DNA from: Aequorivita sinensis
Lineage (GTDB): Bacteria > Bacteroidota > Bacteroidia > Flavobacteriales > Flavobacteriaceae
Length of the DNA: 58,817 nucleotides
Direction of reading: 5' to 3'
Assembly: GCF_006346335.1 (NCBI RefSeq)
Contig: NZ_VDMC01000015.1
Location: 1-58,817, forward strand
The position numbers were made by a program, and so were the translations under genes. Below the pieces are notes generated by a model, which worked only from the letters and a program-made list of their open reading frames with translations, was not told the DNA's origin and searched no databases. This document shows, in pieces, positions 9,475 through 19,033 of the stretch; positions within the stretch are counted from its first letter, which is position 1; every line of letters starts with the position of its first letter.

Positions 9475-11964
9475 ATGATTAAAAACTCCCTTCTAACTCT
9501 AGTAACTTTTCTTGCTATATTTTGGCAAGCAAGTGCTCAACAATCCCCACATAATGTTGGTACTTGGAAAGACAAAGCTCCTATAACAACCTTTGGAGAG
9601 CGATCAATTTTTAACAATTCTAAAACGCTATTATCTGATTTAAATCCGGCGCCATTTACAGCAGCTTGTAATCAAATTACTTCTGCACCTCCAGTTATTG
9701 AGGATGGATATTCCAATTTAGGAGAAGTACAAATGGCCAACGACTTAATGGTTCCGGCAAACAAAAGCTTTACAATGGAAAGCTTGAGCTTTAACAGCAT
9801 GGTTGAACCTGGAATTCCGGTTCAATCTGTAGATGTTTATTATTATAATGATACAGGTAATGGACCAGGTACTCTTATTGGTTCAGAACTTGGAATAACG
9901 CCTTCAAATATTGAAAACCATGGAATTGTAAACAATCATGATCACCTTACTGTTACTGTAGAGTTTGATTCCCCATTCGAATTTCAAGGAAACTCTTTCA
10001 CTACTATATATTGGGTTGCAATTAAAATATCAATTGGTAGCACTAATGGGTTTATGGAAGTTACAACTACCAATGTAAATACTACTTACCCGGTTTATGT
10101 TTTTAACCCTAATACTCAAACTTTTGTGCCTGGTCCAGGAGAATTTGGCGATGGTGTACTTTCTATGTTTGGTAATTGTGAGGATATAGCTGCTTGTAGT
10201 GGAACACCTTCTGCCGGAACTGTACAAGGTCCAAATGAAATATGTTCTGACACAGAGTTTTTATTGGAAGTAACAGGAGCTACTCAAGGTCAGTCAGGGT
10301 TGACTTACAAATGGCAAATTCGCGAATCTGGTGGTAGCTGGGAAGACTTAGGTGGAGCTACAAACTTTAGTTTATATCAAAGCATTACTACAGATACTGA
10401 TTATCGTTTTGTAGTACAATGCGGAAGTAGTTCTCCTGTGTATTCCGACCCATTAACAATTACATTAAAACCAGCAAACGAATGTCATTGTATCCCCGTT
10501 TTCACAAATGGTTGTAATCAATTTGGTGACTATATCAAGGATTTTATTTTAGAAGGTGAAAACGGAACGGGTATTAGCGACTTAGATACTACATGTCCAA
10601 CAGCCTCTTATGATGACAGAACAAATCAGTCGGTTGAGTTGGCTACTGGTTTTGAATATGTAGCACAAATTTCTTCAGGATCTACCGATGATTTTGTAGC
10701 AGTTTGGATTGACTTTAATAATAACGGTTCTTTTGAAACCGATGAAATAGTTGGTTCTGTTGGATCAGTAAGTGGTACGCAGAAAAGTCTTACATTAAAT
10801 ATTCCTGCAGATGCTCCAGAGGGACATTTCCGTATGCGCGTATTTTTACAATATTGGCAAATGCCGGTGGATCCTTGTGTTCCAGATGCCCCTTGGGGAA
10901 TGGTTCGCGATTATTCTGTAGATATTATAGGTAGTGTAGATTGTTCAGGTCAGCCTGATGCAGGTACTGCAGTAGGGCCAGATTCTATCTGTCCAAATTC
11001 AGAAATAGTACTTAGCGTTAGTGGGGTGACTCAAGCATCAGGAGTAGCCTTCCATTGGGAAAGTAGTCCACAAGGACAAAATGATTGGACAACGCTTCCT
11101 GACTCAAACACTTTGGTCTATATCATTTCAGAAGGGATTACTGAAGCTACAGATTTCAGATTCTATATAGAGTGTAGTTTTTCAGGTGAATCTGATACAA
11201 GCAACGTGGTAAGTATTGATATAAATGCTCCAACGGATTGCTATTGCGAGCCAGAATATGTTATAGGTTGTGATTTTGATGGTGTTATTAGTTCAGTTCG
11301 TTTTAAAAATGCAAATGGAGAGGTAGTATTTGAAAATCAAACAGGTTGCTCTGTAGATGGATATGGTGATTATACAAGTGTAACTCCTGCCAATCTAGAA
11401 CAAGGAAAAACCTATACCATAGAAATTCAAACTGGATCTCCAGATCCAATAAATGAAGATTTACGTGCTTGGGTAGATTTTGGACAAGACGGAATTTTTG
11501 ATAATGATGAAGAAATTGCTAATACACTAGGTAATGGTTTCCCAAGTAATGGACTAGCAAGCTATGAATTTACTGTTCCTGCAAATCAGGATTTAGGAGA
11601 TTATAGGCTTAGAATTAGATTACATAGTTACGAATCAAATTCTGAAATTGAGCCTTGTGAAAAATATACTTACGGTGAAGCGGAAGACTATTTTGTTAGT
11701 GTGGTAGAGCCAATGTCTGTTAATGATTATAGCTTTAACAATTTCAATATTTACCCGAATCCTGTTCAAAATCAATTAAACTTAAAATCTGATCAAATTA
11801 TTTCTGAAGTAATTTTATACAATTTACTAGGTCAGCAATTGATTAAAATAAGTCCTAAATCGCAACAAACACAATTAGATGTAAGCTCACTTTCAACAGG
11901 AACTTACATTCTAAAGGCTGTGGTGAATGGCAATGAAAAGAGTTTTAAGATTGTGAAGTTTTAA
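9475..11964 (+). CDS. Secreted GEVED-domain protein with T9SS sorting domain
   Basis: An 829-residue secreted protein. Signal peptide 1-21 (cut after ASA). Residues about 35-235 form a beta-rich N-terminal region. Then a duplicated module: an Ig-like repeat (about 238-330, opening CSGTPSAGTVQGPNEIC) with a GEVED domain (about 395-485, VWIDFNNNGSFETDE), and again an Ig-like repeat (about 490-585, CSGQPDAGTAVGPDSIC) with a GEVED domain (about 655-745, AWVDFGQDGIFDNDEE). The end (about 750-829) is a type A T9SS C-terminal sorting domain (NIYPNPVQNQL, LYNLLGQQL, STGTYILK). The acidic DFNNNG and DFGQDG loops resemble calcium-binding loops. Likely cell-surface or released; adhesion or polymer binding is a guess. 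Monocistronic, with a strong terminator. Confidence 0.88.
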   Translation: MIKNSLLTLVTFLAIFWQASAQQSPHNVGTWKDKAPITTFGERSIFNNSKTLLSDLNPAPFTAACNQITSAPPVIEDGYSNLGEVQMANDLMVPANKSFTMESLSFNSMVEPGIPVQSVDVYYYNDTGNGPGTLIGSELGITPSNIENHGIVNNHDHLTVTVEFDSPFEFQGNSFTTIYWVAIKISIGSTNGFMEVTTTNVNTTYPVYVFNPNTQTFVPGPGEFGDGVLSMFGNCEDIAACSGTPSAGTVQGPNEICSDTEFLLEVTGATQGQSGLTYKWQIRESGGSWEDLGGATNFSLYQSITTDTDYRFVVQCGSSSPVYSDPLTITLKPANECHCIPVFTNGCNQFGDYIKDFILEGENGTGISDLDTTCPTASYDDRTNQSVELATGFEYVAQISSGSTDDFVAVWIDFNNNGSFETDEIVGSVGSVSGTQKSLTLNIPADAPEGHFRMRVFLQYWQMPVDPCVPDAPWGMVRDYSVDIIGSVDCSGQPDAGTAVGPDSICPNSEIVLSVSGVTQASGVAFHWESSPQGQNDWTTLPDSNTLVYIISEGITEATDFRFYIECSFSGESDTSNVVSIDINAPTDCYCEPEYVIGCDFDGVISSVRFKNANGEVVFENQTGCSVDGYGDYTSVTPANLEQGKTYTIEIQTGSPDPINEDLRAWVDFGQDGIFDNDEEIANTLGNGFPSNGLASYEFTVPANQDLGDYRLRIRLHSYESNSEIEPCEKYTYGEAEDYFVSVVEPMSVNDYSFNNFNIYPNPVQNQLNLKSDQIISEVILYNLLGQQLIKISPKSQQTQLDVSSLSTGTYILKAVVNGNEKSFKIVKF

Positions 11965-11987
11965 TCACAGCTTAATAGCTTAAAAGT

Positions 11988-12025
11988 AAAATCCCCTTTA
12001 AAACTTAGTTTTAAAGGGGATTTTT
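11988..12025 (+). terminator. Terminator after the GEVED protein gene
   Basis: Long perfect stem AAATCCCCTTTAAAAC / GTTTTAAAGGGGATTT with a TTA loop and T tract. It lies between two convergent genes and has A's on its left, so it may also stop the minus-strand gene ending at 12041. Confidence 0.9.
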
Positions 12026-12040
12026 ATATTGTAGAATTAC

Positions 12041-12211
12041 CTATTCCTTTTCTTTTTCTCGTTCCTTTTTACGTTCGTAATAACTGCTTCTGAAGGATTT
12101 ATTTCTGCGATTACGCAGTTTAGAAGCGTTGCTCTTATTCCAGAAATATAGCAATGCAAGTAAAATAACACCGCCAACAATTAATACGATAGGATTTGAA
12201 AGATCAATCAT
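12041..12211 (-). CDS. Small single-pass membrane protein (56 aa)
   Basis: A short frame from ATG 12211 to TAG 12041. The product begins MIDLSNPIVLIVGGVILLAL, has one membrane helix at about 8-23, and continues with a highly basic tail (SKLRNRRNKSF) ending in alternating Lys/Glu (ERKKEREKEKE). This N-terminal anchor plus charged cytoplasmic tail is typical of real small membrane proteins. It begins 19 nt downstream of the ABC ATPase stop on the same strand, so it is probably cotranscribed, and the bidirectional terminator lies just beyond. No family recognised. Confidence 0.7.
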   Translation of the reverse strand: MIDLSNPIVLIVGGVILLALLYFWNKSNASKLRNRRNKSFRSSYYERKKEREKEKE

Positions 12212-12230
12212 ATTTGTAATATTTAATAAA

Positions 12231-12935
12231 TTATATCTGCTCTGTTATAACTTCTTTTCTAGTGTCGCTTTCCACTTTTCCGTCACGAAGCCTAATAATT
12301 CTATGTGCATTATCGGCAATATCTTCTTCGTGCGTAACTAGTATAACAGTGTTTCCTGCTTTGTGAATTTCATTAAAAAGATTCATTATTTCCACAGATG
12401 TTTTAGAATCCAAATTTCCTGTTGGTTCATCAGCAAGAATAATAGAAGGTCTATTTACTAATGCTCTTCCAACAGCAACTCTTTGTCGTTGTCCACCCGA
12501 AAGCTGATTAGGTTTGTGGTCCATTCTGTCTGCTAAGCCTACATTGGTAAGCACTTCTTTTGCCCTTTCGGTACGTGCTGCTTTTGATGCTCCTGCATAT
12601 ATCATTGGCAAGGCTACATTTTCAAGAGCAGTTGTTCTAGGTAGTAAGTTAAAAGTTTGAAATACAAAGCCAATTTCTTTATTTCGGATTTCGGCAAGTT
12701 CATCATCACTCATACTGCTAACGTCTTTTCCGTTAAGCTCGTAGCTTCCAGAAGTAGGAGTGTCTAAACATCCAAGTAAATTCATTAATGTAGATTTTCC
12801 AGAACCAGATGGTCCCATTAACGCTACGTATTCCCCACGTTCTATGTCTAAATCTATTCCTTTTAAAACTTTTACGGTTTCTGATCCTAAAGGAAAATCT
12901 CTAGTTATATTTCGAATTTTAATTACTAAACTCAT
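12231..12935 (-). CDS. ABC transporter ATP-binding protein, MacB/LolD type
   Basis: A 234-residue ATPase with Walker [10 protein letters not shown] (41-49), Q-loop [16 protein letters not shown] (about 92-107), signature [15 protein letters not shown] (145-159), Walker [12 protein letters not shown] (166-176) and switch [11 protein letters not shown]. The TALENV and [12 protein letters not shown] blocks belong to the MacB/LolD/FtsE group, which drives mechanotransmission-type permeases for lipoprotein release or efflux. No FtsX-like permease is adjacent, so the partner must be elsewhere. A -7 box TAACTTTG lies at 12986-12993. Followed by the 56-residue membrane protein. Confidence 0.88.
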   Translation of the reverse strand: MSLVIKIRNITRDFPLGSETVKVLKGIDLDIERGEYVALMGPSGSGKSTLMNLLGCLDTPTSGSYELNGKDVSSMSDDELAEIRNKEIGFVFQTFNLLPRTTALENVALPMIYAGASKAARTERAKEVLTNVGLADRMDHKPNQLSGGQRQRVAVGRALVNRPSIILADEPTGNLDSKTSVEIMNLFNEIHKAGNTVILVTHEEDIADNAHRIIRLRDGKVESDTRKEVITEQI

Positions 12936-12985
12936 ATTTTATTAGTTCTAGATTTAGGAGCTATGTTTATCCCGACTATAGGACG

Positions 12986-12993
12986 CAAAGTTA
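12986..12993 (-). promoter_or_regulatory. Promoter -7 box for the MacB/LolD-type ATPase
   Basis: TAACTTTG on the minus strand, 50 nt ahead of ATG 12935, matches TAnnTTTG. No TTG stands at the ideal -33 spacing. Confidence 0.55.
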
Positions 12994-13051
12994 AGATATC
13001 TGTTACAACTTCTGTTTTTAAATGTTTTAAGCGAGTTTTAGTGAGTCTATT

Positions 13052-13825
13052 TTATACTCTAATTACAAAATGTTGCTTAAGCTGTTCTTTTCTAAAAAAC
13101 ACTAATCCCCATTGAAAGGTGTCGATGCTTACGGTAACCTTTTCATTCTTTATAATTTTTTCCCAAGCTTCGGTCATCCCTTTACTCCAATAAATATCAT
13201 CAAAAACAATTACAGTGTCATTATGTGTAAAAGCTAATAACTTTTCAAAATACTTTAAAGTGCGTTCCCCATTATGATCACCATCAATAAAAATTAAGTC
13301 GTATTTATCTTGAGAAGGAGTTGATAAAAAATCAATAAAAGTGTTTTGCTCAAGTTGAATATTATTCAAATTAAATTCTTCAAATAAACCTTCGGCTTTT
13401 TTAGCAGTGTTTGGGCAACCTTCAACAGTTAAAACTTTTCCTTTTTTGGTGCCTAAAGCTAAGGCTGCTGTGCTAATTCCTAATGAGGTTCCTAGTTCTA
13501 AATTATTTATAGTTTCTAAATAGGAAGCTAGACGAAATAAAAGCTTTTGGCGTTTCAATTTCATTCCAGCTTGCTTTGCTACTCTTGAAGTTTTCCTGCT
13601 TGTTCCTTTAAAAACTCTTGAGCCTTGACCGAAATCTGTCATGTTGATTTCGGACTTATCTTGTTTTAAAGTTTTTTTATACTGCTTTAAAATCTTGTAT
13701 TCAGGATGTTTAGTTTTATCATTAAAACATTTCGTAATAAGGTTGAACACAAAGGGGGAGTGAACCCCGTGCTTGTTCTTAGAACGTCTTAAAAACTCAA
13801 GATAGCTTTTTGATTGGTGAATCAT
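13052..13825 (-). CDS. Class I SAM-dependent methyltransferase (O-methyltransferase-like)
   Basis: The N-terminal part has the motif KNKHGVHSPFVFNLITKC, common in flavobacterial members. The methyltransferase core follows: LELGTSLGISTAALALG (SAM-binding glycine loop), VLTVEGCPNTAKKA (acidic residue at the end of strand 2), DLIFIDGDHNGERTLKYF (strand 4, DGDH as in catechol-O-methyltransferase-like enzymes), and VIVFDDIYWSKGMTEAW. The substrate is unknown. The frame extends upstream to a TTG at 13882, but the ATG at 13825 (MIHQSKSYLEFL) gives the usual N-terminus for the family, about 257 residues. Monocistronic, divergent from the YfhO gene. Confidence 0.82.
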   Translation of the reverse strand: MIHQSKSYLEFLRRSKNKHGVHSPFVFNLITKCFNDKTKHPEYKILKQYKKTLKQDKSEINMTDFGQGSRVFKGTSRKTSRVAKQAGMKLKRQKLLFRLASYLETINNLELGTSLGISTAALALGTKKGKVLTVEGCPNTAKKAEGLFEEFNLNNIQLEQNTFIDFLSTPSQDKYDLIFIDGDHNGERTLKYFEKLLAFTHNDTVIVFDDIYWSKGMTEAWEKIIKNEKVTVSIDTFQWGLVFFRKEQLKQHFVIRV

Positions 13826-14057
13826 TGTGGAAAAATAATCCGAATTAAGTTTCTGTTTAAGTGAATTGGTAGATTTTTTCAAATTTAATCTAGGCTACAA
13901 AGTAATTCTAACCGTGGCATTGCGCCAAATTTTCTTGAAGAAGATTTATTTCAAGATTAAAAATGGCTGTTGTTTTTGCTTCATACTCTCGCTTATTGCC
14001 ATAGATTAATGATATTTTTTTGCTAATTTCCCCGATTCAAATTATACATGCCTTATT

Positions 14058-16493
14058 ATGCAGTTTAACTACAAAAAGTTACTTCCACATTTAGTTGTTT
14101 TCGTGTTATTCATAGTTGCTTCCTTGGCCTATTTTAACCCGGTTTTACAAGGTAAAAAAATATTCCAAAGTGATATTGTTCAATATACTGGGATGGCAAA
14201 ACAGCAAAATGATTTTCGAAAAAATACAGGGGAAGAAACTTTTTGGACAGACGCTGCTTTTGGTGGGATGCCTACCTATCAGCTTGGTGCAAAATACCCG
14301 AATAACTACATAAAAGAATTAGATCTTGCTATTCGTTTTTTACCGAGACCAGCAGATTATCTATTCCTATACTTTATAGGAATGTATATTCTTTTCTTAG
14401 TGTTGAAAGTAGATTACAAACTTGCTTTCCTAGGAGCTTTAGCCTTTGGGTTTTCAACGTATTTAATAATAATATTGGGGGTTGGGCATAATGCTAAAGC
14501 ACATGCGATTGCTTATATGCCATTGGTGTTAAGCGGAATATTTCTCACTTTTCAACGAAAATATCTTTGGGGATTTTTGCTTTTAACAGTTGCGATGGGA
14601 TTGGAGTTGACTGCAAATCACTTCCAAATGACATATTATTTAATGCTCTTAGTAGTAATTATAGGCATCGTATATTTAATTGATGCATATAAAAAGAAAG
14701 AATTATCTCATTTCTTCAAAGCTGTTGGGTTAATGTGTATTTCGGTTATAATAGCCATTGGTTTAAATGCAACTAATATTCTAGCAACAAAAGAATATGC
14801 CGACACTTCAACTCGTGGAAAATCGGAATTAACTATTAATGCAAATGGTACTCCAAAAGACAATAAGACTGGTTTAGATTACGACTATATAACGGAATAC
14901 AGCTACGGAAAGCTTGAAAGCTTCAACTTATTTATCCCTCGCTTTATGGGAGGAAGTTCTACTGAAGATTTCCCTGAAGATTCAAAAACTGTTGAAGTCT
15001 TACTGCGCATGGGCGCTTCACCTCAAGAAGCAAATCAAGTTTTAAGTCAGATACCTATGTATTGGGGAGATCAATCGTTTGTTGGTGCACCTGCATATAT
15101 TGGTGCAATTATGATATTTCTTGCCGTATTGGCTCTGTTTTTAGTTAGAGGTAGATTAAAATGGTGGTCTGTTTCTGCTTTTATTTTAATCTTACTACTT
15201 TCATGGGGTAAGAACTTTAGTGGGCTCACCGAGTTCTTTATAGATTACGTGCCGCTTTACAATAAGTTTAGAGCCGTTTCTTCTATTCAAGTAATACTAG
15301 AACTTATAATTCCTATTCTTGCGGTAATTGGGCTTCACCAATTCTTCAATAATTTTGAAAGGGAGAAGGAAAAGAAAAAAGCATTGTTGTATTCTACAGG
15401 AATTGTAGGAGGCCTTACTTTGATATTTATTCTTTTTAAATCGACACTTTTTGATTTTGCAAGTCCATATGATAGTTACTTTAGGGAGGAAATGGGACTA
15501 CCATTTTTAGAAGCAATTCGTGAAGATAGAATGTCGCTTTTTACTTCTGATGCTATCCGATCATTAATATTTGTGATTTTATCGGCTGCAGTTCTTTGGT
15601 TTTTTATGAAAGGAACTTTGAAAAAAGGAATTGCAATTGCAGGACTTTGCGTTTTAGTGTTAGTTGATTTAGTTGGCGTTGATAGACGATATGTAAACGA
15701 GGATGATTTTGTTCAAGCTAGATTGGTTGAAGAACCATTTCAGAAAAATGGAGCTGATATTCAAATCTTAGAAGACGATGGTCATTTCAGGGTTTATGAT
15801 GCTACTACAAATGCATTCAACAGTGCACGTGCAAGCTTTTATCACAAGGCATTAGGAGGATATCACGCTGCAAAGCCTGGAAGAATTCAAGATTTGTTTG
15901 AGTTTTATATCAGCCAAGGAAATATTGGGATTCTGAATATGATGAATGTTCGTTACATCATTGCACAGAATAAAAATGGAGGACCGGTAGCGCAACGAAA
16001 TCCTTATGCAAATGGAAATGCTTGGTTTGTAGATAACGTACAACCGGCAGAAAATGCAGATCAGGAAATTCGACTTTTAGATAGTTTAGATACTAAAAAG
16101 ACTGCTGTAGTCAACCAGGAATTCCTTTCCAAAATACCTGCTAAAAATGTAGCTAGAGATAGTACAGCTTCTATTGAACTTGTAAGCTATAAACCAAATC
16201 ACTTAGTGTATGAAGCTTCAACCAAAACGGAACAACTAGGGATATTTTCTGAAGTTTATTATCCTAAAGGATGGAATGTTTATATCAACGGTAAACCTGC
16301 AGAATATTTTAGAGCAAATTATGTATTAAGAGCTATGATTGTACCTGAAGGTAATAATAAGATTGAATTCAAATTTGAGCCTAAGGTAATTCAGACAGGT
16401 AGTACAATATCTACAATAAGTAGTATCATTCTTCTATTAATTTTATTAAGCGGGTTGTATTTTACATTTCGGAAAAAGGAAATTAAGGAGTAA
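14058..16493 (+). CDS. YfhO-family polytopic membrane protein (GT-C type)
   Basis: An 811-residue inner-membrane protein: about a dozen hydrophobic helices over residues 12-545, a large extracytoplasmic C-terminal domain (about 560-775) and a last helix (about 780-800) before a basic tail. It carries the YfhO signature block GVGHNAKAHAIAYMPLVLSGI near 140. The family has the GT-C fold; in Bacillus, YfhO works with the GT2 enzyme CsbB to move a lipid-carried sugar onto a surface polymer. The glycan acceptor here is unknown, since lipoteichoic acid is not expected in this phylum. The GT4 gene begins at the next base after its stop, so the two are one operon. Confidence 0.87.
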   Translation: MQFNYKKLLPHLVVFVLFIVASLAYFNPVLQGKKIFQSDIVQYTGMAKQQNDFRKNTGEETFWTDAAFGGMPTYQLGAKYPNNYIKELDLAIRFLPRPADYLFLYFIGMYILFLVLKVDYKLAFLGALAFGFSTYLIIILGVGHNAKAHAIAYMPLVLSGIFLTFQRKYLWGFLLLTVAMGLELTANHFQMTYYLMLLVVIIGIVYLIDAYKKKELSHFFKAVGLMCISVIIAIGLNATNILATKEYADTSTRGKSELTINANGTPKDNKTGLDYDYITEYSYGKLESFNLFIPRFMGGSSTEDFPEDSKTVEVLLRMGASPQEANQVLSQIPMYWGDQSFVGAPAYIGAIMIFLAVLALFLVRGRLKWWSVSAFILILLLSWGKNFSGLTEFFIDYVPLYNKFRAVSSIQVILELIIPILAVIGLHQFFNNFEREKEKKKALLYSTGIVGGLTLIFILFKSTLFDFASPYDSYFREEMGLPFLEAIREDRMSLFTSDAIRSLIFVILSAAVLWFFMKGTLKKGIAIAGLCVLVLVDLVGVDRRYVNEDDFVQARLVEEPFQKNGADIQILEDDGHFRVYDATTNAFNSARASFYHKALGGYHAAKPGRIQDLFEFYISQGNIGILNMMNVRYIIAQNKNGGPVAQRNPYANGNAWFVDNVQPAENADQEIRLLDSLDTKKTAVVNQEFLSKIPAKNVARDSTASIELVSYKPNHLVYEASTKTEQLGIFSEVYYPKGWNVYINGKPAEYFRANYVLRAMIVPEGNNKIEFKFEPKVIQTGSTISTISSIILLLILLSGLYFTFRKKEIKE

Positions 16494-17780
16494 ATGAAAC
16501 GTGCTCTTATAGTTACATATTATTGGCCTCCAGCAGGCGGCCCAGGTGTTCAGCGTTGGTTAAAATTCGTGAAGTACTTCAAAGAATTCGGCGTAGAGCC
16601 AATTGTTTATATCCCAGAAAATCCGAATTATCCATTAGTCGATGAAAATTTCTCTTCTGAGATACCTTCAAATGTTGAGATTATAAAACATCCTATTAAG
16701 GAACCATATCGATTTGCTAAATTCTTTTCAAAAAAGAAAACTAAGCAGATGAGCAGTGGAATTATCCCTAAAAAAGATTCTACTGCAATTGAAAAGTTAA
16801 TGCTGTATGTGCGCGGTAATTTTTTTATTCCCGATGCTAGAGTAGGATGGGTGAAACCTTCGGTAAAATATTTATCAGATTACCTCGAGAACAATGCTGT
16901 AGATGTTGTTATCACCACAGGGCCACCACATAGTCTTCACTTAATTGGGAAGCAGCTTAAGAAAGAATTAAATGTAAAATGGATTGCAGATTTTCGCGAT
17001 CCTTGGACAACGATACATTACCACAAATCACTTCGCTTAAATAAAACTTCAGAAAAAAAGCACAAAGCATTGGAAGCTGCTGTGCTAAATACTGCCGATG
17101 TTGTAACCGTTACGAGCCCCACCACTAAAAAAGAATTTCAGGAAATTACAAACAAACCAATTGAAGTAATTACAAATGGTTTCGACATAACGGAAGAGGT
17201 GAACTACAACCGAGATTTAAAGTTTACTATTTCTCATATTGGTTCTTTATTAAGTGAGCGAAATCCAAAAAATCTATGGTATATACTTGCTGAAATATGT
17301 AAGAAAAACACTTCTTTTAAGAAGGATTTAGAACTGAAATTTGCTGGTGCAGTTAGTGATGAAGTAAAAGAAAGTCTATCTGAGTTTAATCTAGATGAAA
17401 ACAGCAAATTTTTAGGGTATGTATCACATTCTGAAGCTTTAAAACTGCAAAATGAAAGTCAAGTACTACTCTTAGTTGAAATAAATAGCGCTGAAACTCG
17501 AGCCATAATTCCTGGAAAACTCTTTGAATACTTAGCTGCAAAGCGTCCAATTATTGCTTTAGGGCCAAATAAAAGTGATATAGAAGCGATTGTGGATGAA
17601 ACAAAATCTGGAAGATTTTTTGATTACTCTGAAGACAAGGAATTAAAAAATGAAATTCTCCGACTTTATAAACAGTATAAGACAGGTGATTTACAAGTTG
17701 CTTCCGAAGGAGTTGATAGGTTTAGTCGCAAGCAACTTACAAAACAGATGTCGGCTTTGATAAAAGATGTTAGCTTATAA
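16494..17780 (+). CDS. Glycosyltransferase, GT4-like
   Basis: A 428-residue soluble GT-B enzyme. The N-terminus TYYWPPAGGPGVQRWLKF is the glycine-rich acceptor-side loop of GT4 enzymes; IADFRDPWTTIHYHKS and ITNGFDITEE mark the domain junction; the C-terminal half has FLGYVSHSEALKLQNESQVLL and IPGKLFEYLAAKRPIIALGP (EX7E-type region binding the sugar nucleotide). It starts immediately after the YfhO stop (TAAATG), so it is translationally linked. It probably adds a sugar to a lipid-linked or surface glycan; donor and acceptor cannot be read from the sequence. Confidence 0.88.
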   Translation: MKRALIVTYYWPPAGGPGVQRWLKFVKYFKEFGVEPIVYIPENPNYPLVDENFSSEIPSNVEIIKHPIKEPYRFAKFFSKKKTKQMSSGIIPKKDSTAIEKLMLYVRGNFFIPDARVGWVKPSVKYLSDYLENNAVDVVITTGPPHSLHLIGKQLKKELNVKWIADFRDPWTTIHYHKSLRLNKTSEKKHKALEAAVLNTADVVTVTSPTTKKEFQEITNKPIEVITNGFDITEEVNYNRDLKFTISHIGSLLSERNPKNLWYILAEICKKNTSFKKDLELKFAGAVSDEVKESLSEFNLDENSKFLGYVSHSEALKLQNESQVLLLVEINSAETRAIIPGKLFEYLAAKRPIIALGPNKSDIEAIVDETKSGRFFDYSEDKELKNEILRLYKQYKTGDLQVASEGVDRFSRKQLTKQMSALIKDVSL

Positions 17781-17804
17781 TTTACATCTTTTTAGTTCAA
17801 CTTT

Positions 17805-18983
17805 CTATTTCTTTCCTACGTAGTACACTAAAAATATATAGCGAATTGCCAAAGCAATTAGCAATGGCAATAGGCCAATTGCAAAAACTTGTACGCCTGT
17901 AATCCAATGAAGGGTTAGTAGGCTTAAAAGCACTAATAAAAGCATAAAATAACGCTTCATATTTGGAGAAATATCCTTTTTTGCAACCGCTACAATTACG
18001 AAAATTGAAATAGGAAAAGCCCACAACAAATTGTAGTTATTAGCAGTCGCACTATGGTCTGTAGCAAACCAAAGAAGGAAAAGGAGAATTCCTATAATAC
18101 CTGTAGATAGAAAAATAATTAAGTCTAAGTAGCGGCTTCGTTTATTTGTTTTAAAGTCTCTGTAGGTTATAAAAACGATTAAAGCTCCAATAAGTCCTAA
18201 AATAAATAGTGGACTTAAAAAGAAATTACTTTGGGGTGGGGTAGGAGTGTTTTTGTATAAAGTGTTGGTTGTTTTAACCAATGAAACTTTTTCTCCATTT
18301 CTATTAATATATGCGTTAGCGGCTCCTTGGAATACATATTCTGGTAGGAACTGATATTCAATCGGCTTTGCTTTTGTGTCTATTATAGCACCAAGAGCTG
18401 TGTCTATTCCTAAACTTCCCCAAGAATTTGCTTCAAGGTTTAGCTGAATTAATTGCCTAAAAGTTAGTTCTTCGTTGATATGATCGTCATTAAACTCCAA
18501 TTGCTTTCCGAGTACTGTCCAAACAACATCGCGCATTTTAGTGGCGCAGTTGTCATAAAAGAAGTCGTATTTGTATTTTTTATTCTCAGGTCGCGCATTA
18601 TTCCATAGAAAGTCGGAGAGTTCTTGTTTTTCAGAATGCGTAAGGTTTAGAACTTGCTCTTTCATCCAGCGATTTTGCGCTACATAACGAGGATAGAAGT
18701 TTTTGTAATAATCTACGCCTAGTTGATAAAGTAATTTACCTTGAGCGAATTTAAGGTAGAAATTCGGCGTGTTAAAATCGTATTCACCGTAGTTAAACAC
18801 CACATCCATTCCGTTGATACTATCTTGAATCCTGAAAGCACTATGTCCAAACTTGTCGTAAAGTTCAGCTCCGGGACCAATTGTGATAATACTTATTTCG
18901 GAAGCTTCAGATAATTGCGCAAACTGTGCATTTGCTGAAACCGAAAAAAATAAAAGAAGTAATACTATGTAATTTTTCACCAC
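17805..18983 (-). CDS. DUF4105 membrane protein
   Basis: A 392-residue envelope protein: signal peptide (about 1-19, cut near ANAQ), a periplasmic DUF4105 domain (about 20-245) with TIGPGAELYDKFGHSAFRI, FNYGEYDF and YDFFYDNCATKMRD, then five or so membrane helices (about 255-388). The conserved His in FGHSAF and Cys in YDNCATK look like a papain-like (NlpC/lipobox-lipase-like) catalytic pair, so a cysteine hydrolase role is plausible but inferred. The start is GTG (18983 or the next codon, 18980); no ATG is available ahead of the signal peptide. It is followed by converging GT4 gene sequence. Confidence 0.83.
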   Translation of the reverse strand: MVKNYIVLLLLFFSVSANAQFAQLSEASEISIITIGPGAELYDKFGHSAFRIQDSINGMDVVFNYGEYDFNTPNFYLKFAQGKLLYQLGVDYYKNFYPRYVAQNRWMKEQVLNLTHSEKQELSDFLWNNARPENKKYKYDFFYDNCATKMRDVVWTVLGKQLEFNDDHINEELTFRQLIQLNLEANSWGSLGIDTALGAIIDTKAKPIEYQFLPEYVFQGAANAYINRNGEKVSLVKTTNTLYKNTPTPPQSNFFLSPLFILGLIGALIVFITYRDFKTNKRSRYLDLIIFLSTGIIGILLFLLWFATDHSATANNYNLLWAFPISIFVIVAVAKKDISPNMKRYFMLLLVLLSLLTLHWITGVQVFAIGLLPLLIALAIRYIFLVYYVGKK

Positions 18984-19033
18984 CTATAAACGATTATATG
19001 TTTTATAAATATCTTATTAAAAGTTCAATTTTA

